A stretch of 64,000 nt of DNA. Origin: Prevotella sp. UBA2725. GTDB taxonomy: Bacteria > Bacteroidota > Bacteroidia > Bacteroidales > Bacteroidaceae. This document shows, piece by piece, positions 1-8,029 of this stretch. The notes beneath the pieces were generated by a model, which searched no databases, was not told the DNA's origin, and saw only the letters and a program-made list of their open reading frames with translations. The stretch is taken from contig DEKJ01000063.1 of assembly GCA_002353825.1 (NCBI GenBank), positions 85,597-149,596 of the forward strand, in the 5' to 3' direction. The position numbers and the translations under genes are program-made. The first letter of the stretch is position 1. The number at the start of each line of letters is the position of its first letter.

Positions 1-1
1 T

Positions 2-667
2 CTCCGCAAAACGTTGCCGGAGTATGCACGCATGACCATCTACGATGCTATGACAAAGGTAGCAAAAGTCCCTGTCTATACATCTCCCTCTGGTATCTAT
101 TACGTACCAGGATCAGCTGAGATGCAGAATATAGATGTATCGCTCTTCGGTCAGAACATTCCTCGTCTCGTGCTCGCCAAATGTGTCATGCAGGGGTATT
201 TCAACATGACCAATGGTGCCATCGATGAGAAAGAAGCCACAGGAAACGTATTCGAAGACTTCGACTTCATGCTCATCGACTGTCCCCCGTCGCTCTCACA
301 GAGCACCTGCAACGCCATGGCAATGGCTACGACCCTCCTCGTTCCTATTCAGATGGAGGGCTTAAGCGTGACCGGAGTAGGAAGTATCCTTGAGCAGGCT
401 AAGCAGATCAAAAAGGAGCTGAACCCGAACCTCGAAAACATGCTGCTTCTCCCAACAATGGTCAACAGTCAGCTTGTCATCACCAATGAACTACAAGACT
501 TCCTGGAGAACAACTTTGAAGACTCTCTCATCCCTACCCCAATCCATCGCTCCGTAAAAGTGGCAGAGGCACAGACGCGTATGACGGATGTCATCAACTA
601 TGCACCGACCTGCCGTGCAGCCGAGGATTACATGAAAGTAGCCGAGACCATCTTTGGAGAAGAATAA
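2..667 (+). CDS. ParA/Soj-type partition ATPase, 5' end outside the window
   Basis: The reading frame is open to the left edge, so the N-terminus with the P-loop (Walker A) is missing; the TTG at 14 is not taken as a start. About 220 residues are visible. The segment FDFMLIDCPPSLS near residue 85-97 is the Walker A'/B region typical of ParA-family ATPases, and the IPTPIHRSVKVAEAQ segment near residue 175-190 matches the conserved C-terminal region of Soj/ParA. Such ATPases position chromosomes, plasmids or integrative elements with a DNA-binding partner. The next gene, 113 bp downstream on the same strand, is a plausible partner. Whether this is chromosomal, plasmid-derived or from an integrated element cannot be told from the visible part. 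Confidence 0.85.
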   Translation, partial: LRKTLPEYARMTIYDAMTKVAKVPVYTSPSGIYYVPGSAEMQNIDVSLFGQNIPRLVLAKCVMQGYFNMTNGAIDEKEATGNVFEDFDFMLIDCPPSLSQSTCNAMAMATTLLVPIQMEGLSVTGVGSILEQAKQIKKELNPNLENMLLLPTMVNSQLVITNELQDFLENNFEDSLIPTPIHRSVKVAEAQTRMTDVINYAPTCRAAEDYMKVAETIFGEE

Positions 668-702
668 GCTAAACTCAATTAGAAAGGATTCCAACCAATG
701 AT

Positions 703-736
703 GGTGGCCGCCACTATGGGCGGCCACTGCAAAGCA
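703..736. repeat. Dispersed GTGGCCGCC palindrome, copy 1
   Basis: GTGGCCGCC (704-712) and GGCGGCCAC (719-727) form a perfect 9 bp stem around a six-base loop, followed by TGCAAAGCA. The same core with the TGCAA tail recurs at 1333, 1398, 34494, 57654 (core only) and 58377. It lies between the parA-like gene and its partner and could act as a transcript-processing or attenuation hairpin. Confidence 0.8.
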
Positions 737-780
737 ATAATGAGACACACTGCAAGACAATCAAAAGACACAAGATAAAT

Positions 781-1308
781 ATGAAGATAAAAAGAAACAC
801 AAATAGTCTGCAGAACCAGCTTGCAAAAATGCTACAAGCAGGCAAGGAAAACGTAGACAATTCTGCTGAGAGTGAGAAAGTTATAGAACAAAGCGCTAAT
901 GCACCATTGCACGCAAACACACAAGCAGACATTCAAGCAGCAGAACCGACTCCTGTTCAGACACCCGTACAGAATCCCGTACAAGAGCAGGTTCCTGAGC
1001 AACCCCAGGAGCCACAACCCGCACCCCAACAGACCGCTGCTCCAAGACGCTCAAGAGCTACAACGACTCGCTCAAGATCAAGAAAGACCGTTGATGATGG
1101 CCCCAAACTGAATGCGGCCCAGCGCCACGAGGTGCCAGACCGCAATGCTAAATATGCAGGAGAACCCATCAAGAGTGTCGGTTGTCGTATGCCCCAGTCA
1201 CTCTACGCACGCATGCTTCAATATAAAGCACTCAACGACTCACAACTCAACCGCATCACGCTCAATGACATCATCATTGAGGCTGTAGATAAGTTCTTAG
1301 GAAAGTAA
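781..1308 (+). CDS. ParA-associated protein with C-terminal DNA-binding-like domain
   Basis: 175 residues. Three parts can be seen: a short N-terminus, a central low-complexity linker rich in Pro, Gln and Ala (about residues 45-95) with an Arg/Ser/Thr-rich stretch (about 88-105), and a conserved-looking C-terminus (about 125-175) with GCRMPQSLYARM followed by two helices ending in IIIEAVDKFLGK. That end resembles the ribbon-helix-helix-like domains of proteins encoded next to parA on Bacteroidota plasmids and conjugative elements (DUF3408-like). I infer it is the DNA-binding partner of the upstream ATPase. No exact family is certain. Confidence 0.65.
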   Translation: MKIKRNTNSLQNQLAKMLQAGKENVDNSAESEKVIEQSANAPLHANTQADIQAAEPTPVQTPVQNPVQEQVPEQPQEPQPAPQQTAAPRRSRATTTRSRSRKTVDDGPKLNAAQRHEVPDRNAKYAGEPIKSVGCRMPQSLYARMLQYKALNDSQLNRITLNDIIIEAVDKFLGK

Positions 1309-1329
1309 CATCTCTCCAACAATACATTT

Positions 1330-1430
1330 GCAGTGGCCGCCCTTAGTGGCGGCCAACAACAGCAAAAGTAATCAAAAAAGCAATTACCTGAAATGGCTGG
1401 CCGCCACTAGGGGCGGCCACTGCAAAGCAT
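1330..1430. repeat. Inverted pair of GTGGCCGCC palindromes (copies 2 and 3)
   Basis: Copy 2 (about 1328-1356) reads TTTGCAGTGGCCGCCC then GTGGCGGCCA. Copy 3 (1398-1428) reads TGGCCGCCACTAGGGGCGG then CCACTGCAAAGC. Each folds on itself and the two are inverted to each other, so a larger stem is possible. They fill the gap between two convergent genes (end 1308 plus strand, end 1453 minus strand) and may terminate transcription from both sides. Confidence 0.75.
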
Positions 1431-1452
1431 TAGAATCGCACCATGCAAAGCA

Positions 1453-2469
1453 TTACAAACGCACCAGTTTCTCAGCCTCTGCTCTTGCAGGCTTCCCCGT
1501 TTCCGTCATTGGGAGTTTATCTACAAAAACATATTTTTTGGGGACCCAATAAGGAGGCAAGACTTTTGTGCAAATGTTGCGCAATTCATCTTCTGAAACT
1601 ATTGTATAGGAAGAGGAAGATGCCTCCAAGTCAGAAGGCTTTTTGCATAACAAAACAACTACTTCCCCAAACTTTCTATCCCGTGCTTTCGTGATCACAA
1701 AAGGCACATTCACATGTGGTTTCAGCAATCGTTCTACCTCTTCAATTTGTATCTTAATGCCTCCTGAATCTATGACATTATCTTTACGACCGATAATTCT
1801 AAACTGTTGTTTTCCAGTTAGCTTATCCTTCCGCATTTCCACACGGTCGTTTGTCTTCAATACTCCATCATGGACGAGGGGTGCATTGATAACGAGGCAT
1901 CCATCTTCATCTTGGGAGACCTCCACGGTATCAAACGGAGTGTACCATTCGCTGGCTTCTGATCCATTGAGCCTACGCAATGCGATATGCGAGAGCGTCT
2001 CCGTCATGCCGTAGGTGCTCCAAACATTATTAGGGAACGAGCGGAGAGCAGCCGCCATATCCTCGTCGATAGCCCCTCCTCCGATAATGAGGTGGCGAAT
2101 CTTCATCAGCTTCTGCTTTTCCTCCGGCACCTGCAAGGAGTTATATACCTGTAGAGGCACCATAGCAGCAAATGTAGTGGGGTTAACGCTCGCCATGGGA
2201 TGACCGCAAGGCGCGATACTAACAAGCCGTAATTTTCGCTCTATGGCCCTTACGACTACCATCTTTCCGGCAATATAATCGAGCGGCATGCAGAGCAGTG
2301 CCGAGTCGCCAGGCTTCAATCCAAGGAAGTCACAAGTGATACGTGCCGAGTTGAGCATTTTTTGTTTCTCTACCCACATCGGCTTCGGCTTACCTGTCGA
2401 GCCACTCGTATGGACAAGTACCGTGGGACTGTCATTGTTCCACTCCCTCAGAAATTCTTCGAGTACCAT
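1453..2469 (-). CDS. menE: o-Succinylbenzoate-CoA ligase (MenE)
   Basis: 338 residues. It is an AMP-forming acyl-CoA ligase that activates o-succinylbenzoate to its CoA ester in menaquinone synthesis. The P-loop-like HTSGSTGKPK is at residues 20-29; STYGMTET (about 150), GRKDNVIDSGGIK (about 233) and the C-terminal catalytic lysine in ETGKPAR (about 325) follow. It is shorter than most members (about 450 residues) because the N-terminal subdomain is reduced, which is usual for Bacteroidota MenE. It overlaps the 3' end of menC by 22 bp, so translation is probably coupled. The functional call is strong because of motifs plus neighbour. Confidence 0.93.
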   Translation of the reverse strand: MVLEEFLREWNNDSPTVLVHTSGSTGKPKPMWVEKQKMLNSARITCDFLGLKPGDSALLCMPLDYIAGKMVVVRAIERKLRLVSIAPCGHPMASVNPTTFAAMVPLQVYNSLQVPEEKQKLMKIRHLIIGGGAIDEDMAAALRSFPNNVWSTYGMTETLSHIALRRLNGSEASEWYTPFDTVEVSQDEDGCLVINAPLVHDGVLKTNDRVEMRKDKLTGKQQFRIIGRKDNVIDSGGIKIQIEEVERLLKPHVNVPFVITKARDRKFGEVVVLLCKKPSDLEASSSSYTIVSEDELRNICTKVLPPYWVPKKYVFVDKLPMTETGKPARAEAEKLVRL

Positions 2470-3482
2470 AACTTGTCTCCAATAATTTTCAGCGGGCGGT
2501 CGATATTATCCGAATAAAGCATTCCTGTACCTAATCCTTGCGGCATCGTGATATGCGGTCCATAAACCTCTGCACAGAAATGCGCAATGGCATTGAGTCC
2601 CACATTGCTCTCCAGGGCAGAAGTGATCCACGAACCTATTCCTCGCTCATTAGCCAGTCTGATCCACTCACGGCATCCCATCATTCCTCCGTGCAGACTC
2701 GGTTTCAACACGATATAAGCCGGATGGATTGTATCGAGCAGCCGCGCTTTCTGCTCCGGAAGGTTCACACCAATGAGCTCTTCGTCGAGAGCAATGGGCA
2801 ACGGAGACTCTTTGCAGAGGAATGCCATCTCTTTCCACTGGTGCTGTTTGACAGGCTGTTCAATGGAATGAATGTCGTATCTAGCGAGCTTATTCAGCCG
2901 CTCCATAGCATTCTCAGGAGTGAACCCGCCATTGGCATCCACACGCAGTTCAATCTGTTCTTTGGAGAAATGCTCGCGGATATGCCGCACGAGCTCGAGC
3001 TCGCGTGAGAAGTCAATAGCACCAATCTTCAGTTTCACGCAATGGAAACCTTGCTGTAGTTTCTCTTCCAACCGGGCGTACATCTCCTCAAAAGATCCCA
3101 TCCATACGAGCCCATTGATAGGAATACCCTCCTCACCACGAGCGAAAGGCGTATCCGACAATGCCGTAGAGCCATGAGCATCCACCTGTGCGAAAGCCGT
3201 CTCCAGGCCAAAGAGAATCGATGGATAAGGGCGAAGCATCTCATAGGGAATGCCACCCATCTGTTCCACAAGTTCACACGTCTTTCGCAATACCGCCTCA
3301 TAGCGAGGCCAAGGCATGGCGTCGCAACTCAGGTCAGGCAGAAAGGAGCACTCTCCCACTCCCTTGACGCCGTCTTTCTCAATCGTCACATAATAGGAGC
3401 GATGTGTGGTATAGACCCCACGCGAAGTTCCAGCAGGCTGTTTGAAGTGTAGTGTCTTAGAAGAAATATCTATCTTAATCAT
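2448..3482 (-). CDS. menC: o-Succinylbenzoate synthase (MenC), enolase superfamily
   Basis: 344 residues. It dehydrates SHCHC to o-succinylbenzoate in the cytoplasmic menaquinone pathway. The enolase-superfamily active site can be traced: catalytic KxK at K150/K152 (CVKLKIG), metal ligands D182 (RVDANGG), E208 (SIEQP) and D233 (LDEE), and the second lysine K260 (IVLKPS). It is the first gene of a menC-menE pair. The rest of the pathway (menI, menF, menD, menB) is found 32 kb away at 35.7-40.0 kb, so the usual contiguous Bacteroidota men cluster is split here. The leader carries a 29 nt element also found before the response regulator at 28.8 kb. No clear TAnnTTTG promoter was seen close by. 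Confidence 0.93.
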   Translation of the reverse strand: MIKIDISSKTLHFKQPAGTSRGVYTTHRSYYVTIEKDGVKGVGECSFLPDLSCDAMPWPRYEAVLRKTCELVEQMGGIPYEMLRPYPSILFGLETAFAQVDAHGSTALSDTPFARGEEGIPINGLVWMGSFEEMYARLEEKLQQGFHCVKLKIGAIDFSRELELVRHIREHFSKEQIELRVDANGGFTPENAMERLNKLARYDIHSIEQPVKQHQWKEMAFLCKESPLPIALDEELIGVNLPEQKARLLDTIHPAYIVLKPSLHGGMMGCREWIRLANERGIGSWITSALESNVGLNAIAHFCAEVYGPHITMPQGLGTGMLYSDNIDRPLKIIGDKLWYSKNF

Positions 3483-3505
3483 GATCTTCTGTTTTTCATA
3501 TTAAG

Positions 3506-3534
3506 ATAACGCTTAAATAAGATGTATATTATCT
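3506..3534 (-). repeat. 29 nt leader element shared with 28793-28821
   Basis: Plus-strand ATAACGCTTAAATAAGATG followed by TATATTATCT, 24 bp upstream of the menC start. 27 of 29 positions agree with the segment 28793-28821, which lies 8 bp upstream of the response-regulator start, in the same orientation relative to the gene. It may be a shared 5' untranslated or regulatory element, or a dispersed repeat. Confidence 0.7.
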
Positions 3535-3550
3535 CTATTCCACAAAGAAA

Positions 3551-3768
3551 GTTCACTGTTCACAATTCACAGTTCACAATAAAGGTGCCATACATATATT
3601 CAACCCGCTAGAAAAAATTCAAACGAAATTTGATTTTAGCTTTATTTATTATATATATAATATTATTATATTAATAATAATATAATTTTCTACTCTCTTC
3701 TTACTATTTTTCTCAAGAGTAATAGGTACGCTCACTCTTATTGTGAACTGTGAACTGTGAACGTGAAC
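3551..3768. mobile_element. MITE-like element with about 31 bp terminal inverted repeats
   Basis: Left arm 3551-3582 (GTTCACTGTTCACAATTCAC then AGTTCACAATAA) and right arm 3739-3768 (TTATTGTGAACTGTGAACTG then TGAACGTGAAC) are inverted copies with one substitution and one single-base gap. They enclose about 156 bp of very AT-rich non-coding DNA. There is no transposase and no obvious target duplication. It occupies most of the 463 bp menC-thrS gap. It could also be an extended structured repeat built from short TTCACAG units rather than a true transposable element. Confidence 0.5.
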
Positions 3769-3793
3769 ATTTTCCGTCGATCAAGAGAGAGAA

Positions 3794-3859
3794 GCGATTA
3801 CACTCAAATTCAACCGCGATTACACTTAAATTCAACCGCGATTACAGTTATATCCCGAC
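3794..3859. repeat. Tandem array, exact 22 bp period (GCGATT family)
   Basis: Three contiguous units start at 3794, 3816 and 3838, each opening with GCGATTACA; the first two differ at one position and end in AAATTCAACC, and the third is degenerate. It belongs to the same family as the arrays at 28891 (inverted) and 63135. It sits just downstream of the thrS terminator. Confidence 0.75.
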
Positions 3860-3881
3860 ATGTATGTTACTAAGATCATAA

Positions 3882-3915
3882 AAGGGATGCACCGAAACCG
3901 ATACATCCCTTCTTA
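3882..3915 (-). terminator. Rho-independent terminator of thrS
   Basis: AAGGGATG (3882-3889) and CATCCCTT (3904-3911) pair in an 8 bp stem. Read on the minus strand the hairpin ends in CATCCCTTTTATG, giving a short T-run. It lies 30 bp beyond the thrS stop. Confidence 0.8.
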
Positions 3916-3945
3916 TATTATTGTCAAGGAATAGTCCGTGAATGA

Positions 3946-5898
3946 TTACTCGTCAAGAACCTTCAACTGATCTTTCACCTCATCGTTGACACGCTGAGCA
4001 AACTCTTCCATCTTCATCTGAGCCTGCTCGCCGCCGCCCTGCTTACGCATGGACACGAGACCATCAGCAGCCTCCTTCTCACCTACGACAAGCATATAAG
4101 GCACACGCTTGAGCTCGTTGTCGCGGATCTTACGACCGATCTTCTCATTACGGTCATCGATGTAAGCGCGGACATCCTTCGAGTCGAGGTACTCCTGCAC
4201 CTTCTTGGCATAGTCGTTGTACTTCTCAGAGATAGGCAGGATGGCGACCTGGTCAGGAGCAAGCCACAAGGGGAAGTGACCGGCTGTGTGCTCGATGAGC
4301 ACGGCGGTGAAACGCTCGAGAGAGCCGAACGGTGCGCGGTGGATCATCACAGGGGTCTTCTTGGAGTTGTCCTCAGCAGTGTACTCCAGTTTGAAGCGCT
4401 CTGGGAGGTTATAGTCGACCTGGATCGTACCGAGCTGCCACTTACGGCCGATAGCATCTTTGACCATGAAGTCGAGCTTAGGACCATAGAAAGCGGCCTC
4501 GCCAAGCTCCTCGTGAGTATGGAGACCTTTCTCCTTACAAGCCTCGCGGATAGCGTTCTCGCTCTCCTCCCAAATCTCGTCAGAACCGATATACTTGTCG
4601 GTGTCTTTCGGGTCACGGAGAGAGATCTGTGCATCGTAATCGTTGAAACCGAAGATCTTGAAGACCTTGAGGATGATGTCGATGATTGATTCAAACTCAG
4701 CCTTCACCTGGTCGGGACGTACGAAGATGTGGGCATCGTCCTGCGTGAACGTACGCACACGGGTCAGTCCGTGGAGCTCACCGCTCTTCTCATAACGGAA
4801 GACGGTACCGAACTCAGCGATACGGAGCGGCAGATCTTTGTAGGAGCGGGGCTTGCGGGCATAGACCTCACAGTGGTGAGGGCAGTTCATCGGCTTGAGC
4901 ATATATTCCTCGTCGGGCTCCGGCGTATGGATCGGCTGGAACGAATCCTTGCCGTAGTGAGCATAGTGACCGGAAGTGACGTAGAGGTTCTTGGAACCGA
5001 TACCCGGAGTGATGACCTCCTGATAGTGGTACGGCTTCAGCACGTGGCGCAGCACGTCCTGCAGACGCAGACGGAGCTGTGTGCCTTTCGGCAGCCAGAT
5101 GGGCAGGCCCTTACCGACACGCTCGGAGAACATGAAGAGTTCCATCTCCTTACCGATCTTACGGTGGTCGCGCTTCTTGGCTTCCTCGAGGAGGACGAGA
5201 TACTCATCAAGCATCTTCTTCTTCGGGAACGTGACGCCATAGATACGGGTCATCTGCTCACGCTTGGCATCGCCACGCCAGAAAGCACCGGCAACACTCG
5301 TAATCTTGATGGCCTTGATAGCACCTGTCGACATGAGGTGCGGACCCTTACAAAGATCGGTGAAATTACCCTGGGTATATGTAGTGATGGTGCCATCCTC
5401 CAGATCCTGGGAGATGTGCTCTACCTTATACTGCTGACCCATAGCCTCAAACTCCTTGATGGCATCGGCCTTGGAGACCTCACGACGCACCACGGGTTCG
5501 TTCTTCTTGGCCAGTTCCTTCATCTTAGCCTCGATCTTCGGGAAGTCGTTCTCGGAGATAGCAGTGCCCTTCGGAGGCATGACATCGTAGAAGAAACCTG
5601 TCTCAATAGCGGGACCGAAGCCGAACTGGATACCGGGATAGAGTTCCTGCAGAGCCTCGGCAAGCAAGTGGGCCGAAGTGTGCCAGAAGGTTTTCTTACC
5701 CTGGTCGTCGTCGAACTTATAAAGTTCGATGGTGGCATCGTTGTTGATGGGGCGGTTAAGCTCTGTTGTCTCACCATTGATCCCGCAAGATACAACGTCG
5801 CGGGCGAGAGCCGGTGAGATGCTCTCTGCGATTTGAAGTCCTGTCACTCCGTTCTCGTATTCACGGACGGAACCGTCAGGAAATGTGATTTTAACCAT
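3946..5898 (-). CDS. thrS: Threonine-tRNA ligase
   Basis: 650 residues, the usual length for bacterial ThrRS. The order is an N-terminal TGS domain (FPDGSVREYENG at the start), a second editing-type domain with HTSAHLLAEA, the class II catalytic core with the zinc-site segment MNCPHHCEVY and motif 2 (FRYEKSGELHGLTRVR), and a C-terminal anticodon-binding domain (VAILPISEKYNDYA). It charges tRNA-Thr in the cytoplasm. It is the last gene of the SPOR-ruvX-def-TPR-thrS run but has its own promoter (5928-5956) and a terminator. The translation-factor genes that often follow thrS in Bacteroidota (infC, rpmI, rplT) are not downstream here. Confidence 0.97.
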   Translation of the reverse strand: MVKITFPDGSVREYENGVTGLQIAESISPALARDVVSCGINGETTELNRPINNDATIELYKFDDDQGKKTFWHTSAHLLAEALQELYPGIQFGFGPAIETGFFYDVMPPKGTAISENDFPKIEAKMKELAKKNEPVVRREVSKADAIKEFEAMGQQYKVEHISQDLEDGTITTYTQGNFTDLCKGPHLMSTGAIKAIKITSVAGAFWRGDAKREQMTRIYGVTFPKKKMLDEYLVLLEEAKKRDHRKIGKEMELFMFSERVGKGLPIWLPKGTQLRLRLQDVLRHVLKPYHYQEVITPGIGSKNLYVTSGHYAHYGKDSFQPIHTPEPDEEYMLKPMNCPHHCEVYARKPRSYKDLPLRIAEFGTVFRYEKSGELHGLTRVRTFTQDDAHIFVRPDQVKAEFESIIDIILKVFKIFGFNDYDAQISLRDPKDTDKYIGSDEIWEESENAIREACKEKGLHTHEELGEAAFYGPKLDFMVKDAIGRKWQLGTIQVDYNLPERFKLEYTAEDNSKKTPVMIHRAPFGSLERFTAVLIEHTAGHFPLWLAPDQVAILPISEKYNDYAKKVQEYLDSKDVRAYIDDRNEKIGRKIRDNELKRVPYMLVVGEKEAADGLVSMRKQGGGEQAQMKMEEFAQRVNDEVKDQLKVLDE

Positions 5899-5927
5899 AT
5901 TACAAATTAGTTTATCTAAATCACGTG

Positions 5928-5956
5928 CAAAAGTACTACTAATTTCTGTAATGCAA
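5928..5956 (-). promoter_or_regulatory. Bacteroidota-type promoter of thrS
   Basis: On the minus strand TTG (5954-5956), an 18-base spacer, then TACTTTTG (5928-5935) match the TTTG/TAnnTTTG consensus. The start codon is 30 bp further on. Confidence 0.7.
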
Positions 5957-5968
5957 GCCTAATGGGCA

Positions 5969-7987
5969 TTATTTTTTCCTTATTCTTTCTTCCTTCTTCT
6001 TTAGCGCAGCGTTTTCCTCTCCCATTTTCTTGCTCAGGGCATAGGCATCGTAGAGACCCAATTCTCCGGCACGACTGAGGTCGCTTTGAGCCGCCTTGAG
6101 GTCACCGGCATAGAACCGGGCAACAGCACGGTTGTAATAAGCCTGGGCCAGACGAGGATCGAGACTGATGGCGTGAGTATAGTCATCTATAGCACGTGAG
6201 TAGTTCTTCTCCGAAGCGAAAAGATTACCCCTATTATAATAGGTGTAAGCATTCTTGGGCTGGAATTGGATAGCCATAGCGAAGTCTCCTTCCACCTGTG
6301 AAAGCTTCATCGACGTCTTCGTACCTTTTGATGCCTCATAGTCGTTGAGCAACTGTTGACAGACAGCTCGCTCCCAATGCCCCATCGCTGAAGTGGTGTC
6401 CACGGAGAGATAGTCGTCGAGGTCAGAGAGCGCATCACTGTAGTTCTGTGCCTCGGCATAAGCCACGGCGCGTTGGAGCAGCAACGCAGCCCGTGCCTTG
6501 CGGTCTTTCTCCTCGTTGATGCCTGCCGTGAGACCATCAATGAGCTGGAAGATCTGCTTCGACTGTACATCCGTCAGGCGCTCATGTTTGGCATTACAGG
6601 TGAGATTAAGCTTGCGGAGCGGTTCCTCCTTCGTGTTGAATCGGTCGAGCTCCGTGTCGTAAGCCTGATAGCCCTCCACTGCATTAGCATAGGTGAAATA
6701 AGACAACTGATACATCGGAAGGAAGGCAATGTCCACCTCGCGATCCTGCACAGTGCCACGGATGCCACCCGAATAGGTGTGCTCCACCTTCGGCTTGTCC
6801 TCCACAACGACATCATTGTATTTGGAGATATCGATCTCGGAGCGCTTACGCACCTCACGAATCTTTGCTTTGCTCCACCGCTGCTGGATACCGAGATGCT
6901 TATTCATCTGTGCCTTGAAGATACGGAACTCATCAAGCTCAGCCTGGTTCGTCATGCCGAGTTTGCGGTAGCAGGCTGCACGCGCTGCAAGACCCGCCCA
7001 GAAGTTCGGGAACTGGTTGATAACCATCGTATAGTCGCGGATAGCGGCACGGAGGTTGCCGAGCTTATCGTTGAGCAAAGCCCGGTTGTAGACTGCCATG
7101 AAGTTGCGTGGCTCCATCTTCACGACGAAATCAAAATCTTTCAAGGCACGGTTGTCATCTCCGAGTTGCAGACGCAGCAAGCCACGGTTGTAATGAGCAA
7201 GGAAGTTCTTTGGATCGAGGTCGATAGCCATGTCGTAGTCGGCAAGTGCCCCACTAAGGTTATTGATATTCAACCGGGCGAGGGCACGGTTCACATAGTT
7301 GTTGACCACCTTCGGCCTCAGATGAATAGCCTTGCTCAGACAGTTGTCTGCTGTACGCCATTGCTTCCTGTTCAAAGCAATATAAGAGCGTGTGGTCCAT
7401 GCATCGGCATTGTACGGATCGATGTCGAGACTGCGCGAGAGCCAATGGTCAGCCTGCGTAGTGTCTTTCTTCTCAAGATAAATCTCGGCTTTCAGCGAAT
7501 AAGCAGTAGCTATCTGTGACCACCGCTTGATTATCGTATCAGCATCAAGAAGCGCATGGTCATAATCCTGTACGTTCATACGACAGATAGCGCGATTGAC
7601 CCAGAAACTCGACACTGAAGGGTTGAGGTGAATGGCCCGGTCATAGTCGGAGATAGCATCCGCATATTTCTCCTGACGGATGCGTGAGATCGCGCGCAGA
7701 TCAAAGATCTGTTCGATATAAGGATTAAGATCAATGGCCTTCGAAGCATCGCTCTCAGCGCCGATATAATCGTCGAGATAGAACTTTGCTACGGCACGGT
7801 CGTACCATGGCAGCCAGAGATAAGGCTTGAGGGCCAGAACCTTATTGAAATACTGGATGGAGAGCACGTAATCATCATAATGGAGTGCCACTTCACCGTT
7901 TGTGATGAGACGGTCAACGTTGTACTGTGCACTGGCCTTCATTACGGAAAACAGTGCCATAATAAAAATGATTATCCTGCTCTTCAC
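5969..7987 (-). CDS. Exported TPR-repeat protein
   Basis: 672 residues with a signal peptide (IIIFIMALFSVMKASAQ) and at least ten tetratricopeptide units from about residue 25 to 340, recognisable from repeated alternation of A-xx-DYD-A-I-LNP and YYNRA patterns. A non-TPR stretch (about 350-480) contains PMYQLSYFTYANA, and further TPRs run from about 500 to 650. The tail is highly charged. TPR proteins scaffold other proteins; the partner here is unknown. It sits between def and thrS on the same strand, a position often held by such a protein in Bacteroidota. It is probably periplasmic or surface-attached. Confidence 0.85.
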   Translation of the reverse strand: MKSRIIIFIMALFSVMKASAQYNVDRLITNGEVALHYDDYVLSIQYFNKVLALKPYLWLPWYDRAVAKFYLDDYIGAESDASKAIDLNPYIEQIFDLRAISRIRQEKYADAISDYDRAIHLNPSVSSFWVNRAICRMNVQDYDHALLDADTIIKRWSQIATAYSLKAEIYLEKKDTTQADHWLSRSLDIDPYNADAWTTRSYIALNRKQWRTADNCLSKAIHLRPKVVNNYVNRALARLNINNLSGALADYDMAIDLDPKNFLAHYNRGLLRLQLGDDNRALKDFDFVVKMEPRNFMAVYNRALLNDKLGNLRAAIRDYTMVINQFPNFWAGLAARAACYRKLGMTNQAELDEFRIFKAQMNKHLGIQQRWSKAKIREVRKRSEIDISKYNDVVVEDKPKVEHTYSGGIRGTVQDREVDIAFLPMYQLSYFTYANAVEGYQAYDTELDRFNTKEEPLRKLNLTCNAKHERLTDVQSKQIFQLIDGLTAGINEEKDRKARAALLLQRAVAYAEAQNYSDALSDLDDYLSVDTTSAMGHWERAVCQQLLNDYEASKGTKTSMKLSQVEGDFAMAIQFQPKNAYTYYNRGNLFASEKNYSRAIDDYTHAISLDPRLAQAYYNRAVARFYAGDLKAAQSDLSRAGELGLYDAYALSKKMGEENAALKKKEERIRKK

Positions 7988-7997
7988 CTTATCCCAA

Positions 7998-8022
7998 TAT
8001 TGAAAAAATGAAAAAATGGAAA
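7998..8022. repeat. TGAAAAAATGAAA short repeat
   Basis: The def-TPR gap holds ATTGAAAAAATGAAAAAATG. It resembles the TTGAAATAATGAAA repeats at 31230, 53573 and 63515, which also lie directly after stop codons or between genes. Confidence 0.5.
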
Positions 8023-8029
8023 GCCCAAA

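Noticed and set aside
4729..5817. Long open frame on the plus strand opposite thrS (362 codons)
   Set aside because: It is the antisense shadow of thrS, whose protein has all ThrRS motifs; the antisense product is low-complexity (many Leu, Asp, Glu, Val) and has no family features.
6473..7519. Open frame on the plus strand inside the TPR gene (348 codons)
   Set aside because: Antisense to a repeat protein; no start context, promoter or recognisable domain.
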